Assembly (NCBI GenBank): GCA_026225275.1
Contig: JAMFSL010000118.1
Coordinates: 1-58,661, forward strand
DNA length: 58,661 nt
DNA from: Puia dinghuensis
GTDB taxonomy: Bacteria; Bacteroidota; Bacteroidia; Chitinophagales; Chitinophagaceae
Reading direction: 5' to 3'
Below the pieces are notes generated by a model. The model saw only the letters and a list, made by a program, of their open reading frames with translations, was not told the DNA's origin and did not search any database. Of this stretch, positions 51,325-58,661 are shown one piece after another. The position numbers and the translations under genes were made by a program. The stretch's first letter is position 1; each line of letters begins with the position of its first letter.

Positions 51325-52247
51325 CGGCCGGTCATCGGCGCTTCCAGTGCCGCTATCCACTTTTTCACACCCTCCCTAAACCACCCCACATGGCCATATA
51401 AATAATTGAACAACGCTATCCCCGTCAACCCGCACGTGATCCCCGCCAGTACATCCAGCACATAGTGATGCCCGCTGTACACTGCCGCAAACCAGATACC
51501 GCACATGATCAGGGCAAACAAAGCGTTAACCCAACGGAACCGCAATTTTATCCCATAATAAAGGACGGTCAGCGGATACGAAGCGTGCAGCGAAGGCATG
51601 GCGGCAAATACGTTGGAGCTCTTGGCATAGAGACCGGAGAAGATGGACACATGGAAGAACTGATCGAAACGTCCCAATCCCGCGGTATTGCCTGGGGTAT
51701 GAGGATTGAATCCGAAGCCGTATTGCTGGACATACCAGGGCGGAGCGGCAGGATAGACGTAATAGATGACGAAGCCCAGCAGGTTGACGAGCAGGAAAGT
51801 CAGGGTATAACGGGCGAACCACTCCTTGTTCTTGAAAAAGAGATAGGCCGAAAAAGCCAGGGGCAGTGGTATCCAGCATAAATAGAACAATCCTGACAAA
51901 ATATCCAGAAGGGTCTGCTGATGGGCTAGCCAATACTCGTTGGGAGTGAGGACCAAGCCCCCCGGAACGGAGATCCCGAACAGGTGTTTCTCGGCCCGGT
52001 ACACACTTTCGATATGCACCGTATTATACCGGTAATTGGGAAATGCCTTCATGGAATCAAAAAGGATCCAGAAAACGATAAAAACTGAAAAACCCAGGAT
52101 AAAACGGCGGGTGGCGCCGGAAAGATAATAAAGGCTGTTGAACAGAACGACCAGGAACAACTGATCGGTTTTGAACCCAATGAGCCAGGCCGAAAGGATC
52201 AGGTAAAGCGCCGAGATCGCTGTAACTGTCAGTACCTTCCGCATCAT
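51321..52247 (-). CDS. PAP2-family, inositol phosphoceramide synthase-like membrane enzyme
   Basis: 308 residues with about six to eight helices. The PAP2/AUR1 catalytic motifs are AMPSLHASYP (216-225) and SGHHYVLD (258-265), giving the His-His-Asp set of lipid phosphotransferases. In this context the likely reaction is transfer of phosphoinositol from phosphatidylinositol to ceramide; simple lipid phosphatase activity is the alternative. Its ATG overlaps the stop of the CDP-alcohol transferase gene (ATGA), so the two are translationally coupled. It is the last gene of the leftward cluster. Confidence 0.83.
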   Translation of the reverse strand: MMRKVLTVTAISALYLILSAWLIGFKTDQLFLVVLFNSLYYLSGATRRFILGFSVFIVFWILFDSMKAFPNYRYNTVHIESVYRAEKHLFGISVPGGLVLTPNEYWLAHQQTLLDILSGLFYLCWIPLPLAFSAYLFFKNKEWFARYTLTFLLVNLLGFVIYYVYPAAPPWYVQQYGFGFNPHTPGNTAGLGRFDQFFHVSIFSGLYAKSSNVFAAMPSLHASYPLTVLYYGIKLRFRWVNALFALIMCGIWFAAVYSGHHYVLDVLAGITCGLTGIALFNYLYGHVGWFREGVKKWIAALEAPMTGR

Positions 52248-53659
52248 ACCTTGAACCGTTGGGTGAGCTCCTTCCCATTGCCGGTATCAACACCTTTCAA
52301 TTCCAGGTATTCGACATTCGGAGACCAGAAAGTGCCTCCGGGGTTGATCTTGACGTAGATCCGGTTGAGGATCGCCTGTCTGCCGGTGATGGTGGCAAAG
52401 ACATGAGGCCGGTTGTCGACGGGCGATTTCATCAGATAGAATAGTATCTTCTTGTAAGAAACAAAATGTAGTTCATATACATTGTTGCCAAGATCTTTTT
52501 CCTTCAGCCCATACGCAAAATGACGCTGAATGAAGGTCAATTCCTCCCGTTGCTTCTGCTCGGCATACCGTATCCAAAACACGTGCACGGGTTCGTCTTT
52601 ATCCAGTTGCCCATCCTTTTCGTTCAATTCGCAAATGATGGTATTGGTATTCGGTGTGCGTTGCAGATAAAATAGAGAATTGGCATTGCGTGGAGGAACT
52701 GGAAAAGTATCTACCGCTTCTTTGATAGTGGCTGACACATGACTGGCGGGGGCCGTTGACGACTGACTCGTTGACAACTGAGTCGTGGACAACTGAGTCG
52801 TGGACAACTGAGTCGTGGACGACTGAGCCCTGGGCGTAAACCCGGAAAGGGCGGCATGCAAACAGATCAGCAACAGCAATGCGCCAGGTAGGGACTTCCT
52901 GGGGTTCACCCCCGGCACAGTGACGCCTGAAGCCTTGTCAGCCTCCGAAGAGGTGGCGGCAGTTTCCCTGGCCTGCAGCGTTCGCCGGGCATCCCGAAGC
53001 CTGCCTATGGCAGTCCAGTTCGCGAGGAAAGCCATAACGGTGACAGGTATGGTGAAAATCGAAATCGTTTCGAAAACAGGAAAGGTACTATCGGGCCATG
53101 AGATCTTGAAATTACCACCCAACCAGCCCGAAGCAATACCGCAGGCCAGCGCGGATACCCCGACGATGATCACCCGTTCCGGCCGTTGCATCAACCCATC
53201 CTTGCATTCGATGCCCAACCCTTCCGCCCTTGCCCTGGTATAACTGACCATCATGCTGCCGATCAGCCCGATAAAGGCAAAAAGAGAACTTAAAAAATAG
53301 TGATGAGCCACCAGATAATAACAGATGCCCAGAAAGAGGATCAACTCGCTATAACGGTCAAGCACCGAATCATAAAGGGCCCCGAAAGGCGAACTCATAT
53401 TGCCTAACCGGGCCACCTGCCCGTCCAGCATATCAAAGAGCCCGGCAAAAAGGATCAGTGCTCCCGCCCATCCTACATAGCGAAGATCCCCCCTTTTGCC
53501 TTCTTCGGCGCCAGAGATGAAGATGATCGCTACACCGATATTCAACACCAGCCCGATCGTCGTGACCATATTTGGCGTAAGTCCGGCTTTGATCAGCAAT
53601 CTTACCAAAGGGTTGATGATCTTATAAATACCCAGCTGTAGTTTTTTCCGATTGGTCAT
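52244..53659 (-). CDS. CDP-alcohol phosphatidyltransferase (PI-phosphate synthase-like) fused to DUF4833
   Basis: 471 residues in two parts. Residues 1-225 are a six-helix CDP-alcohol phosphatidyltransferase with the full DxxDGxxARx8GxxxDxxxD motif (Asp76-Asp101); the likely acceptor is inositol-1-phosphate, giving phosphatidylinositol phosphate. Residues 255-280 look like a signal peptide (R-K-S-L-P-G-A-L-L-L-L-I-C-L, ending R-A-Q-S). A STTQL repeat linker follows (about 280-303), and then a DUF4833-like domain (about 310-471: H-V-F-W-I-R-Y, G-L-K-E-K-D-L-G-N-N-V-Y). The second part would lie outside the inner membrane. It has its own promoter (TATCTTTG 30 nt upstream). Confidence 0.85.
   Translation of the reverse strand: MTNRKKLQLGIYKIINPLVRLLIKAGLTPNMVTTIGLVLNIGVAIIFISGAEEGKRGDLRYVGWAGALILFAGLFDMLDGQVARLGNMSSPFGALYDSVLDRYSELILFLGICYYLVAHHYFLSSLFAFIGLIGSMMVSYTRARAEGLGIECKDGLMQRPERVIIVGVSALACGIASGWLGGNFKISWPDSTFPVFETISIFTIPVTVMAFLANWTAIGRLRDARRTLQARETAATSSEADKASGVTVPGVNPRKSLPGALLLLICLHAALSGFTPRAQSSTTQLSTTQLSTTQLSTSQSSTAPASHVSATIKEAVDTFPVPPRNANSLFYLQRTPNTNTIICELNEKDGQLDKDEPVHVFWIRYAEQKQREELTFIQRHFAYGLKEKDLGNNVYELHFVSYKKILFYLMKSPVDNRPHVFATITGRQAILNRIYVKINPGGTFWSPNVEYLELKGVDTGNGKELTQRFKV
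52756..52830. repeat. Five 15-bp tandem repeats encoding the STTQL linker
   Basis: Units at 52756, 52771, 52786, 52801 and 52816. The units at 52786 and 52801 are identical (TGGACAACTGAGTCG) and 52771 differs from them by one base. Read on the minus strand they encode Ser-Thr-Thr-Gln-Leu repeats between the membrane enzyme and the DUF4833 domain. Such arrays change length easily by slippage, and being in multiples of three bases they keep frame. Confidence 0.92.
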
Positions 53660-53689
53660 TGGTCAGTACTCTCCATGTTTGACAATCTC

Positions 53690-53697
53690 CAAAGATA
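53690..53697 (-). promoter_or_regulatory. -7 box of the CDP-alcohol transferase gene (TATCTTTG)
   Basis: Minus-strand TATCTTTG, a perfect TAnnTTTG, 30 nt upstream of the start at 53659. The 99-bp gap after the DUF5686 gene has no clear terminator. Confidence 0.6.
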
Positions 53698-53758
53698 CTA
53701 TGTTCATTCTGAATTTACAGGTTAAATAATAACTTATTCGGCCCGGCCACCACCCCCT

Positions 53759-56311
53759 TTAAAAGTCAAAATGGGCGCGGAACCGGATCCCGTATTTCGG
53801 AATGTCCGGATGATCCAGATACGTAAATCGCTTGATAAAGTCGATCCTTATCAGCTTGAATATATTGGCAATTGCAAAACCGCCTTCGACATAGGGCGTC
53901 CGGTTCAGGGCAAACGTCTCCAGTTGACCGTTGGTGAACGGGAATTTCACCTGATCGGGGTTCTTCGCCGGGTTGTTCTCATCTCTCAGCCCGCCAAATA
54001 GTACCTTCGCCTCGATGACCTCCCGCCATTTCAGCTTCTTCAGCAGCGGGACCTTATTGAAAAAGAAGCCGTTGAAATAATGATCGACATAGGCTGTAGC
54101 ATAGTGGTCGCTGACGAATTCAAGAAAATTCATCATGTTATAGGATTGCAGCTGATAAGCATAGGTTTGGTTGGCATGGTGAATATAGGCCAGGGCAAAA
54201 GGTACTTTGCCGATAAGATAGCCGAAATCAGCCGTTATATCGGTATAGCCCAACTGTGACTCGTAGACCCGTTTGAAAACATTGAAATCGAGATTGTGAT
54301 AATTGTATTGGCCGCCGAACAGTCCTTTGATACCTACGATATAACGAAAGTCAAAAATAGGATATTTGTTGAAAATAGGCGTCCGGTAGAGCTTCCCGAT
54401 ATAAAACTGTTCGTTCGGCGCCCAGCGGAGTTCGAGGGATCCTTCGGTGGTCGTTATAGCTTGCAGCGAATCGTCGCCGTTAATATCGGACTTCACATAG
54501 GCAATGGAGCCCGCCGGTGACTGCTGCCAGTATTTGAACCCGATATTATAGGAGAAATGGTTGCCCAGTTCCTTCACATACTGCAGCTTGAAAATGTTAT
54601 TGTAGAGCCATTTGTCGTTGGGACCGCGTTTGAAGGACAACAGGAAGTTATCTTCCTGCACGAACTGTAATTCCTCGCCGGGTATCTTGGTGTCTTTCTG
54701 ATAGGAGGCGCGGATGAAATGCTGCGGATAACTGTAAACGGATTTATTGTTCAGCGAATAAGTGCCGCTCAGGAAATATTTCCATTTCTGGTCCCCAAAA
54801 CCATAGGCAGCATACGCCTCGGAATAATACCGGGTACTCAGGTGGGTCGTGGTCCTGCCGCCGAAACGCAACCGGAATCCTTCCACAGGATTGAAACTGT
54901 AGAAGGCGCTCGCAGGACCTATTTCAAAAGGGCCGGCCTGCTTGTAACCTGCCAGTAACAGTGTACCCCAGTCCATCAGCCGCCTGTAGGATTTCATATG
55001 CTGCAGGCTGTCTATATTGGCATAGACCTTCGACTCCGAACGGGTCAGGGTATCATGCCGCGAATTGACCCAGAAGCTGTCGCTATGATTTTCTGCGCTG
55101 TCCGGCATCACCAGCGGCGAGCCCTTAAATACACTGTCCGGAATCGGTCGGCCGATAGTGAATTTCTTATAGGAAACGGTTCGCTCCCCAAACAGACCCA
55201 GTCCTTTCGGGCTGAGGCCAAAATCGGCCAATACATCGCTTTTGACGAGCAGGAATCTTCCATTAGGCATTTTTTCAAAATCCTGGTCGATCTTTAGTTC
55301 CCGCACCAGGTTCATGTTGATGCTCTTGCTCACGAGCAGGCGTAGCTTCTGAATGGCATAATTGCCGTCGAGGGTGATCCACAGCGTTCCCCGGAAAAGA
55401 AAATCGTTGGGGTTCCGTGGTCTGAAAGACAGCCGGACCAGTTTCTGACTATCCAGCATGACGGTATCCTCAATATAGTACATGTAGAAAGTAGGACCCG
55501 CATCGGCAATAGGACTCAGAAAAACATTGGTGAACACGGAAATATTATTGTCATAGACGTTGAAGTCCTGGTATAGCCGGTTCAGGAAACCAGAGATACC
55601 CTGCATATCGACAAACTCCCCGAAATCGACCTTCTTTTTGCCGAGAACGATGGTCTTCGTCTTTTCAGGATCTTTGCGGTAATAGACATCCGACAATGTC
55701 TCTTCGAGGTAAACCGGACTGAGCGTCCGCCCCTCCATTTTGCTGGTATCCCCGTTCTCTACAAGGAAATGATAGGGCTTGAGCAACTTCGTTTTTGCAG
55801 CCTTGGTATCGGTGGCTTTGTCGACGGAGGCCTGCAATTTCTCATATTTCTCATACGAGGCGTAGGTAAAGGCTTCCATCCTGTTTTTCGACTTATTCTC
55901 TATCACTTTCCGGATCAATTCTACCGCCGGATTATCCTTGTTACGGTACTTCTGTTTTTTATTCACGACCGTCACATTGCGTAGCTCCCGGAACTGAGGG
56001 GTAAGACCGATCACTACTTCCTGCCGCGGCACCGAGTCCAGGTGCAGGGTCAATGTGTTATACCCTACACTGGAAATGACAAGATCCACGGCATGCTGGC
56101 CGGTAGGGATGCGAAATTTTCCCTCTGCGTTGGTGCGTGCTCCTCCGTGTAGCCCTTTTACCGCAATACTGGCGTTGGATATCGACACCCGTGTAGCGGA
56201 GTCCCTTACCCATCCATGTAATACTATGTCCTGCCCCCTGCCGGCGTAACCGGCCACCATCATCCAGAGTAATAACACTCCGGTTTTCGTTCTACTGCCT
56301 GTCTGTTGCAT
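53759..56311 (-). CDS. DUF5686 outer-membrane protein with CarboxypepD_reg-like domain (inositol-lipid locus)
   Basis: 850 residues from Met 56311 (MQQTGSRTKTG, signal peptide ending A-G-R-G-Q); a Met at 56332 would overlap gtrA by 14 nt. The regulatory-like beta-sandwich (about 28-105: V-R-D-S-A-T-R-V-S-I-S-N-A-S-I) precedes a long DUF5686 barrel ending in R-F-R-A-H-F-D-F, with the terminal Phe typical of outer-membrane barrels. Overall plan equals that of the protein at 9265-11829. It lies between gtrA (7-nt gap) and the CDP-alcohol transferase, so a role in moving or anchoring the inositol lipid is conceivable. Function unknown. Confidence 0.87.
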   Translation of the reverse strand: MQQTGSRTKTGVLLLWMMVAGYAGRGQDIVLHGWVRDSATRVSISNASIAVKGLHGGARTNAEGKFRIPTGQHAVDLVISSVGYNTLTLHLDSVPRQEVVIGLTPQFRELRNVTVVNKKQKYRNKDNPAVELIRKVIENKSKNRMEAFTYASYEKYEKLQASVDKATDTKAAKTKLLKPYHFLVENGDTSKMEGRTLSPVYLEETLSDVYYRKDPEKTKTIVLGKKKVDFGEFVDMQGISGFLNRLYQDFNVYDNNISVFTNVFLSPIADAGPTFYMYYIEDTVMLDSQKLVRLSFRPRNPNDFLFRGTLWITLDGNYAIQKLRLLVSKSINMNLVRELKIDQDFEKMPNGRFLLVKSDVLADFGLSPKGLGLFGERTVSYKKFTIGRPIPDSVFKGSPLVMPDSAENHSDSFWVNSRHDTLTRSESKVYANIDSLQHMKSYRRLMDWGTLLLAGYKQAGPFEIGPASAFYSFNPVEGFRLRFGGRTTTHLSTRYYSEAYAAYGFGDQKWKYFLSGTYSLNNKSVYSYPQHFIRASYQKDTKIPGEELQFVQEDNFLLSFKRGPNDKWLYNNIFKLQYVKELGNHFSYNIGFKYWQQSPAGSIAYVKSDINGDDSLQAITTTEGSLELRWAPNEQFYIGKLYRTPIFNKYPIFDFRYIVGIKGLFGGQYNYHNLDFNVFKRVYESQLGYTDITADFGYLIGKVPFALAYIHHANQTYAYQLQSYNMMNFLEFVSDHYATAYVDHYFNGFFFNKVPLLKKLKWREVIEAKVLFGGLRDENNPAKNPDQVKFPFTNGQLETFALNRTPYVEGGFAIANIFKLIRIDFIKRFTYLDHPDIPKYGIRFRAHFDF

Positions 56312-56318
56312 CTTAGGT

Positions 56319-56711
56319 TCATTTAAAAACAAATCTCTTCTGTAGTGGATAATTATAGAAAACGGCGACTAATGTAGCGGTGATGACCTTGGCCCACATG
56401 GGCTGAATACCGGTGTACCGGGTCAGCAGGTAAAGCCCGGACGCATTGAGCACCAGGTTGCCGATCCAGACCGGCACATAGCGGTTGATCTGGGCCATCC
56501 ATTTTTTTTCCTGGGCATTGAACACCCAGTTACGACCAAGCATGAAATAAGTAAAGCCACCGCAGAGAGTACCGGTGACACCATAGAAGGTCACCCTGGC
56601 GCTGGCGGCTACAGGAGGAACACCGGCCCATTTGAGCAACACGGAGAAGACCAGAAAGTCGACCCCGGTCGCAATCAGGGAAGCCAGTTGGGCTTTGGTA
56701 AAAGTAATCAT
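56319..56711 (-). CDS. GtrA-family membrane protein
   Basis: 130 residues with four helices, the GtrA/DPMS hallmark; opening F-T-K-A-Q-L-A-S-L-I-A-T-G-V-D-F and G-G-F-T-Y-F-M-L-G-R-N-W-V-F are typical, as is the C-terminal Y-P-L-Q-K-R-F-V-F. GtrA proteins are linked to the flipping of polyprenyl-linked sugars or to glycosyltransferases. It lies 7 nt after the PgpA-like gene, inside the inositol-lipid cluster, where it may help glycosylate or flip the lipid. Confidence 0.88.
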   Translation of the reverse strand: MITFTKAQLASLIATGVDFLVFSVLLKWAGVPPVAASARVTFYGVTGTLCGGFTYFMLGRNWVFNAQEKKWMAQINRYVPVWIGNLVLNASGLYLLTRYTGIQPMWAKVITATLVAVFYNYPLQKRFVFK

Positions 56712-56718
56712 GGTGTTT

Positions 56719-57192
56719 TTACAAAGGCTTAACGAGGACGATGATTTGCAGGATCACATTGGCGTACACCCCTGCCAGCACATCATCCATCATGACGCCC
56801 CAACCGCCATCCAGCAATTCCATTTTCCGGATGTACAACGGTTTGGCAATATCGAAAAATCTAAATAACACAAGCCCAATCAATACGTAAGGCCACTTCA
56901 CTGGAACGAACAACAGCGTTATACACATGCCCGCCACCTCATCGATCACGACCCGGTAGCTGTCTTCGCCCCACCCCGCTTCCACTTTCCCTGCACTCCA
57001 GATACCAACCACAAGAAAAACTGCTGTCACCACGATGGGTGCCCAAAAATGACCGTTTCCACCCTTCCAGGAAAAATACCAGGCTATACAACAGGCCAGG
57101 GCAGCCACGGTGCCCCCACCCTTTCGTATATACCCGAGTCCCAGACAGGTGGAAACCAGGCGATGGAAACCCAATAAACCAATTGGCCTCAT
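56719..57192 (-). CDS. PgpA-like phosphatase, probably phosphatidylinositol-phosphate phosphatase
   Basis: 157 residues of the phosphatidylglycerophosphatase A family: V-I-D-E-V-A-G-M (Asp84, Glu85), R-F-F-D-I-A-K-P (Asp114) and M-M-D-D-V-L-A-G (Asp136, Asp137) supply the acidic site. E. coli PgpA dephosphorylates PG-phosphate. Sitting directly after inositol-phosphate synthase and before a CDP-alcohol transferase, it most likely removes phosphate from phosphatidylinositol phosphate. Its ATG overlaps the preceding stop by one base (TGATG). Confidence 0.85.
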   Translation of the reverse strand: MRPIGLLGFHRLVSTCLGLGYIRKGGGTVAALACCIAWYFSWKGGNGHFWAPIVVTAVFLVVGIWSAGKVEAGWGEDSYRVVIDEVAGMCITLLFVPVKWPYVLIGLVLFRFFDIAKPLYIRKMELLDGGWGVMMDDVLAGVYANVILQIIVLVKPL

Positions 57193-58511
57193 CAGGCGGT
57201 TATTTCTTCCTCTGCTGCAAAGGCAAGCCCTTCCGGATTCACGAGCTCTTCACCCATCAACTTGCGGAGTGCGTTCTGCAAAACGGTCAGTTGTTTAAAT
57301 ATATCGTGCTCGGGCCTGAAACCAGGTGCGTGCTGAGGAGATTTAAAGTAAAACGACAACCAGTCCTGAATACCGCTCAAACCGGCTCTCTTGGCCAGAT
57401 CGCCGAAAAGGGCAAGGTCGAGCACCAGCGGAGCAGCGAGGATGGAATCCCGGCAGAGGAAATTGATCTTGATCTGCATGGAATAGCCCAGCCAGCCGAA
57501 AATATCGATGTTATCCCAGCTCTCCTTATTATCGCCGTGAGGAGGATAATAATTGATGCGGATCTTATGATACAACTCTCCATAGAGCTCGGGGCTCAGG
57601 TCAGGACGAAGGATATCTTCCAGCACACTGAGCTTGGAAACCTCCTTGGTCCGGAAATTTTCCGGGTCATCCAGCACATAGCCGTCCCGATTGCCTAATA
57701 TATTGGTCGAGAACCAACCTTTCACACCCAGCGCACGGGCCTGGAGGCCGGGGGCAAGGATAGTCTTCATCAGGGTCTGCCCGGTTTTGAAGTCCTTGCC
57801 GCCGACAGGTGTTTGGGTTTGTTTGGCCAAGTCGGTCAGCGCTGGAATATCCACTGTAAGGTTTGGAGCACCATTCAGGAAGGGAATACCCATCTTGAGG
57901 GCCGCATACGCATAGATCATGCTCGGAGCGATACGCGGATCGTTATCCCGCAGGCCTTTTTCAAAGGCACTCAGGCTTTCGTGCACATCACCTATCTCGA
58001 TATATTTTTCCGTAGAGCCACACCATACGATGACCAGGCGGTCGCAGTCGCGGGTCTCCTGGAATTGCGAAATGTCCTCCATCAAAGCCTCAGCCAAAGC
58101 GTATTTCGTCGCAGCCTCTTTCACATGGGTACCATCCAGATTCTTGATATAGCTTTTGTCAAAAACCGCTTTCATGGGTTTCAAAGCTTCCAGCTGCGGG
58201 CGCAATGTTTCCAGCGTGTGCTGTTCCAATACCTTCGCCCTGCTTGCCGCGGTATATACATTATCCTCATACACATCCCAGCCGCCGAAAACGATGTCTT
58301 CCAGATTGGCCAGGGGGACGAAGTCCTTAATTTTTGGATAATTATTTCCCTTCTTCCGGTTCAGATGGATATTACCCATCTGGGTGAGGGATCCTATCGG
58401 TTGAGCAATGCCTTTCTTTACAGCTTCTACACCCGCAATGAGCGTAGTCGCCACCGCGCCAAGTCCGGGGATCAATATGCCCAGTCTGCCAGTCGCTTCT
58501 TTTACTTCCAT
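57192..58511 (-). CDS. Myo-inositol-1-phosphate synthase
   Basis: 439 residues from MEVKEATGRL. Converts glucose-6-phosphate to 1L-myo-inositol-1-phosphate with NAD. Rossmann start I-P-G-L-G-A-V-A-T-T (14-23), W-C-G-S-T-E, N-G-A-P-N-L-T-V-D-I-P-A-L, the catalytic G-G-K-D-F-K-T-G-Q-T, and D-D-P-E-N-F-R-T-K-E-V-S-K are all in order. It is the first gene of the inositol-lipid cluster and is preceded by a well-formed promoter. The longer frame to 58589 crosses that promoter and is rejected. Confidence 0.94.
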   Translation of the reverse strand: MEVKEATGRLGILIPGLGAVATTLIAGVEAVKKGIAQPIGSLTQMGNIHLNRKKGNNYPKIKDFVPLANLEDIVFGGWDVYEDNVYTAASRAKVLEQHTLETLRPQLEALKPMKAVFDKSYIKNLDGTHVKEAATKYALAEALMEDISQFQETRDCDRLVIVWCGSTEKYIEIGDVHESLSAFEKGLRDNDPRIAPSMIYAYAALKMGIPFLNGAPNLTVDIPALTDLAKQTQTPVGGKDFKTGQTLMKTILAPGLQARALGVKGWFSTNILGNRDGYVLDDPENFRTKEVSKLSVLEDILRPDLSPELYGELYHKIRINYYPPHGDNKESWDNIDIFGWLGYSMQIKINFLCRDSILAAPLVLDLALFGDLAKRAGLSGIQDWLSFYFKSPQHAPGFRPEHDIFKQLTVLQNALRKLMGEELVNPEGLAFAAEEEITA

Positions 58512-58568
58512 GATCAATTTTTTTTGGTTGAATAATATACCGGGCGTCCTTTCTCCCCCGTGACCCAA

Positions 58569-58601
58569 CAAAATTATTGAATTATTCATTATTCGAACAA
58601 A
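58569..58601 (-). promoter_or_regulatory. Promoter of the inositol-lipid operon
   Basis: On the minus strand TTTG (58598-58601) and TAATTTTG (58569-58576, a perfect TAnnTTTG) are exactly 21 bp apart, the best promoter in the window. It lies 57 nt upstream of the synthase start. Further out is a perfect palindrome AAATTGCAATTT (58646-58657), which could be an operator or belong to the next gene. Confidence 0.7.
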
Positions 58602-58661
58602 ATTGCTTTTTGGTCGAAAAATATTACATACCTATGACAATGAACAAATTGCAATTTACTC

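Noticed and set aside
52756-52830. Phase-variable switch by the 15-bp repeat
   Set aside because: The unit is a multiple of three, so changes in copy number alter linker length but not frame.

Overview
The window is 58.7 kb of chromosomal DNA from a Bacteroidota bacterium, most probably of the Chitinophagaceae. The grounds are: many start sites preceded by the Bacteroidota sigma-A -7 box TAnnTTTG with almost no Shine-Dalgarno sequences; SusC-like/TonB-dependent and DUF5686 outer-membrane proteins with CarboxypepD_reg-like N-terminal domains; GSCFA, DUF4294 and SMUG2-type genes; a Bacteroidota-type fabF, ccmE and ccmF; and an inositol-lipid gene cluster. I see no rRNA, tRNA, CRISPR array, insertion sequence or prophage. 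Gene density is very high, and convergent genes often touch or overlap at their stop codons.

Layout. 1-9.2 kb: a 46-bp tandem repeat, a SpmA/SpmB-like membrane protein, ychF, a TonB-dependent receptor, purC, an orphan histidine kinase and trhO. 9.3-14.7 kb: a leftward operon of a penicillin-acylase-family protein, a small membrane protein and a DUF5686 outer-membrane protein. 14.8-20.1 kb: a BioF-like enzyme, miaE, a lone AbrB/MazE-type protein, a SMUG2-like DNA glycosylase, a TlpA-like protein without its redox cysteines, and GSCFA. 19.1-22.3 kb: a tightly coupled Nudix-rlmB-HMG-CoA lyase-GSCFA operon, then metK with its own terminator. 23.7-27.5 kb: a one-domain glycogen-synthase-like protein with a long structured leader, panC, panD, a flippase-like membrane protein and rfaE2. 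27.5-32.4 kb: DUF4294, then fabF-ccmE-ccmF. 32.5-39.5 kb: a ureohydrolase, two membrane proteins with PH-like tails, a radical SAM protein, an SDR, a TonB-like protein and folC. 39.5-45.5 kb: a frameshifted Nudix gene, a YfiT-like protein, a lone ABC ATPase, a CAP-domain protein, fbp, an aspartate kinase, and an L,D-transpeptidase fused to a TonB C-terminal domain. 45.6-51.3 kb: hppD, purK, purE, a DUF1080 protein, a CBS protein, a response regulator and a TetR regulator.

The most coherent system is at the right end (51.3-58.6 kb, leftward). It holds myo-inositol-phosphate synthase, a PgpA-like phosphatase, GtrA, a DUF5686 outer-membrane protein, a CDP-alcohol phosphatidyltransferase fused to a DUF4833 domain, and a PAP2/IPC-synthase-like enzyme. 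The enzymes match, step for step, bacterial inositol phospholipid and inositol phosphoceramide synthesis (glucose-6-P to inositol-P, to phosphatidylinositol-P, to phosphatidylinositol, to an inositol sphingolipid). The embedded GtrA and DUF5686 genes and the fusion are what look new. Start codons were often moved from the longest reading frame to the Met that follows a TAnnTTTG box or makes a 1-4 nt overlap with the gene before it. All functions are assigned by reading motifs and family resemblance, without database searches.
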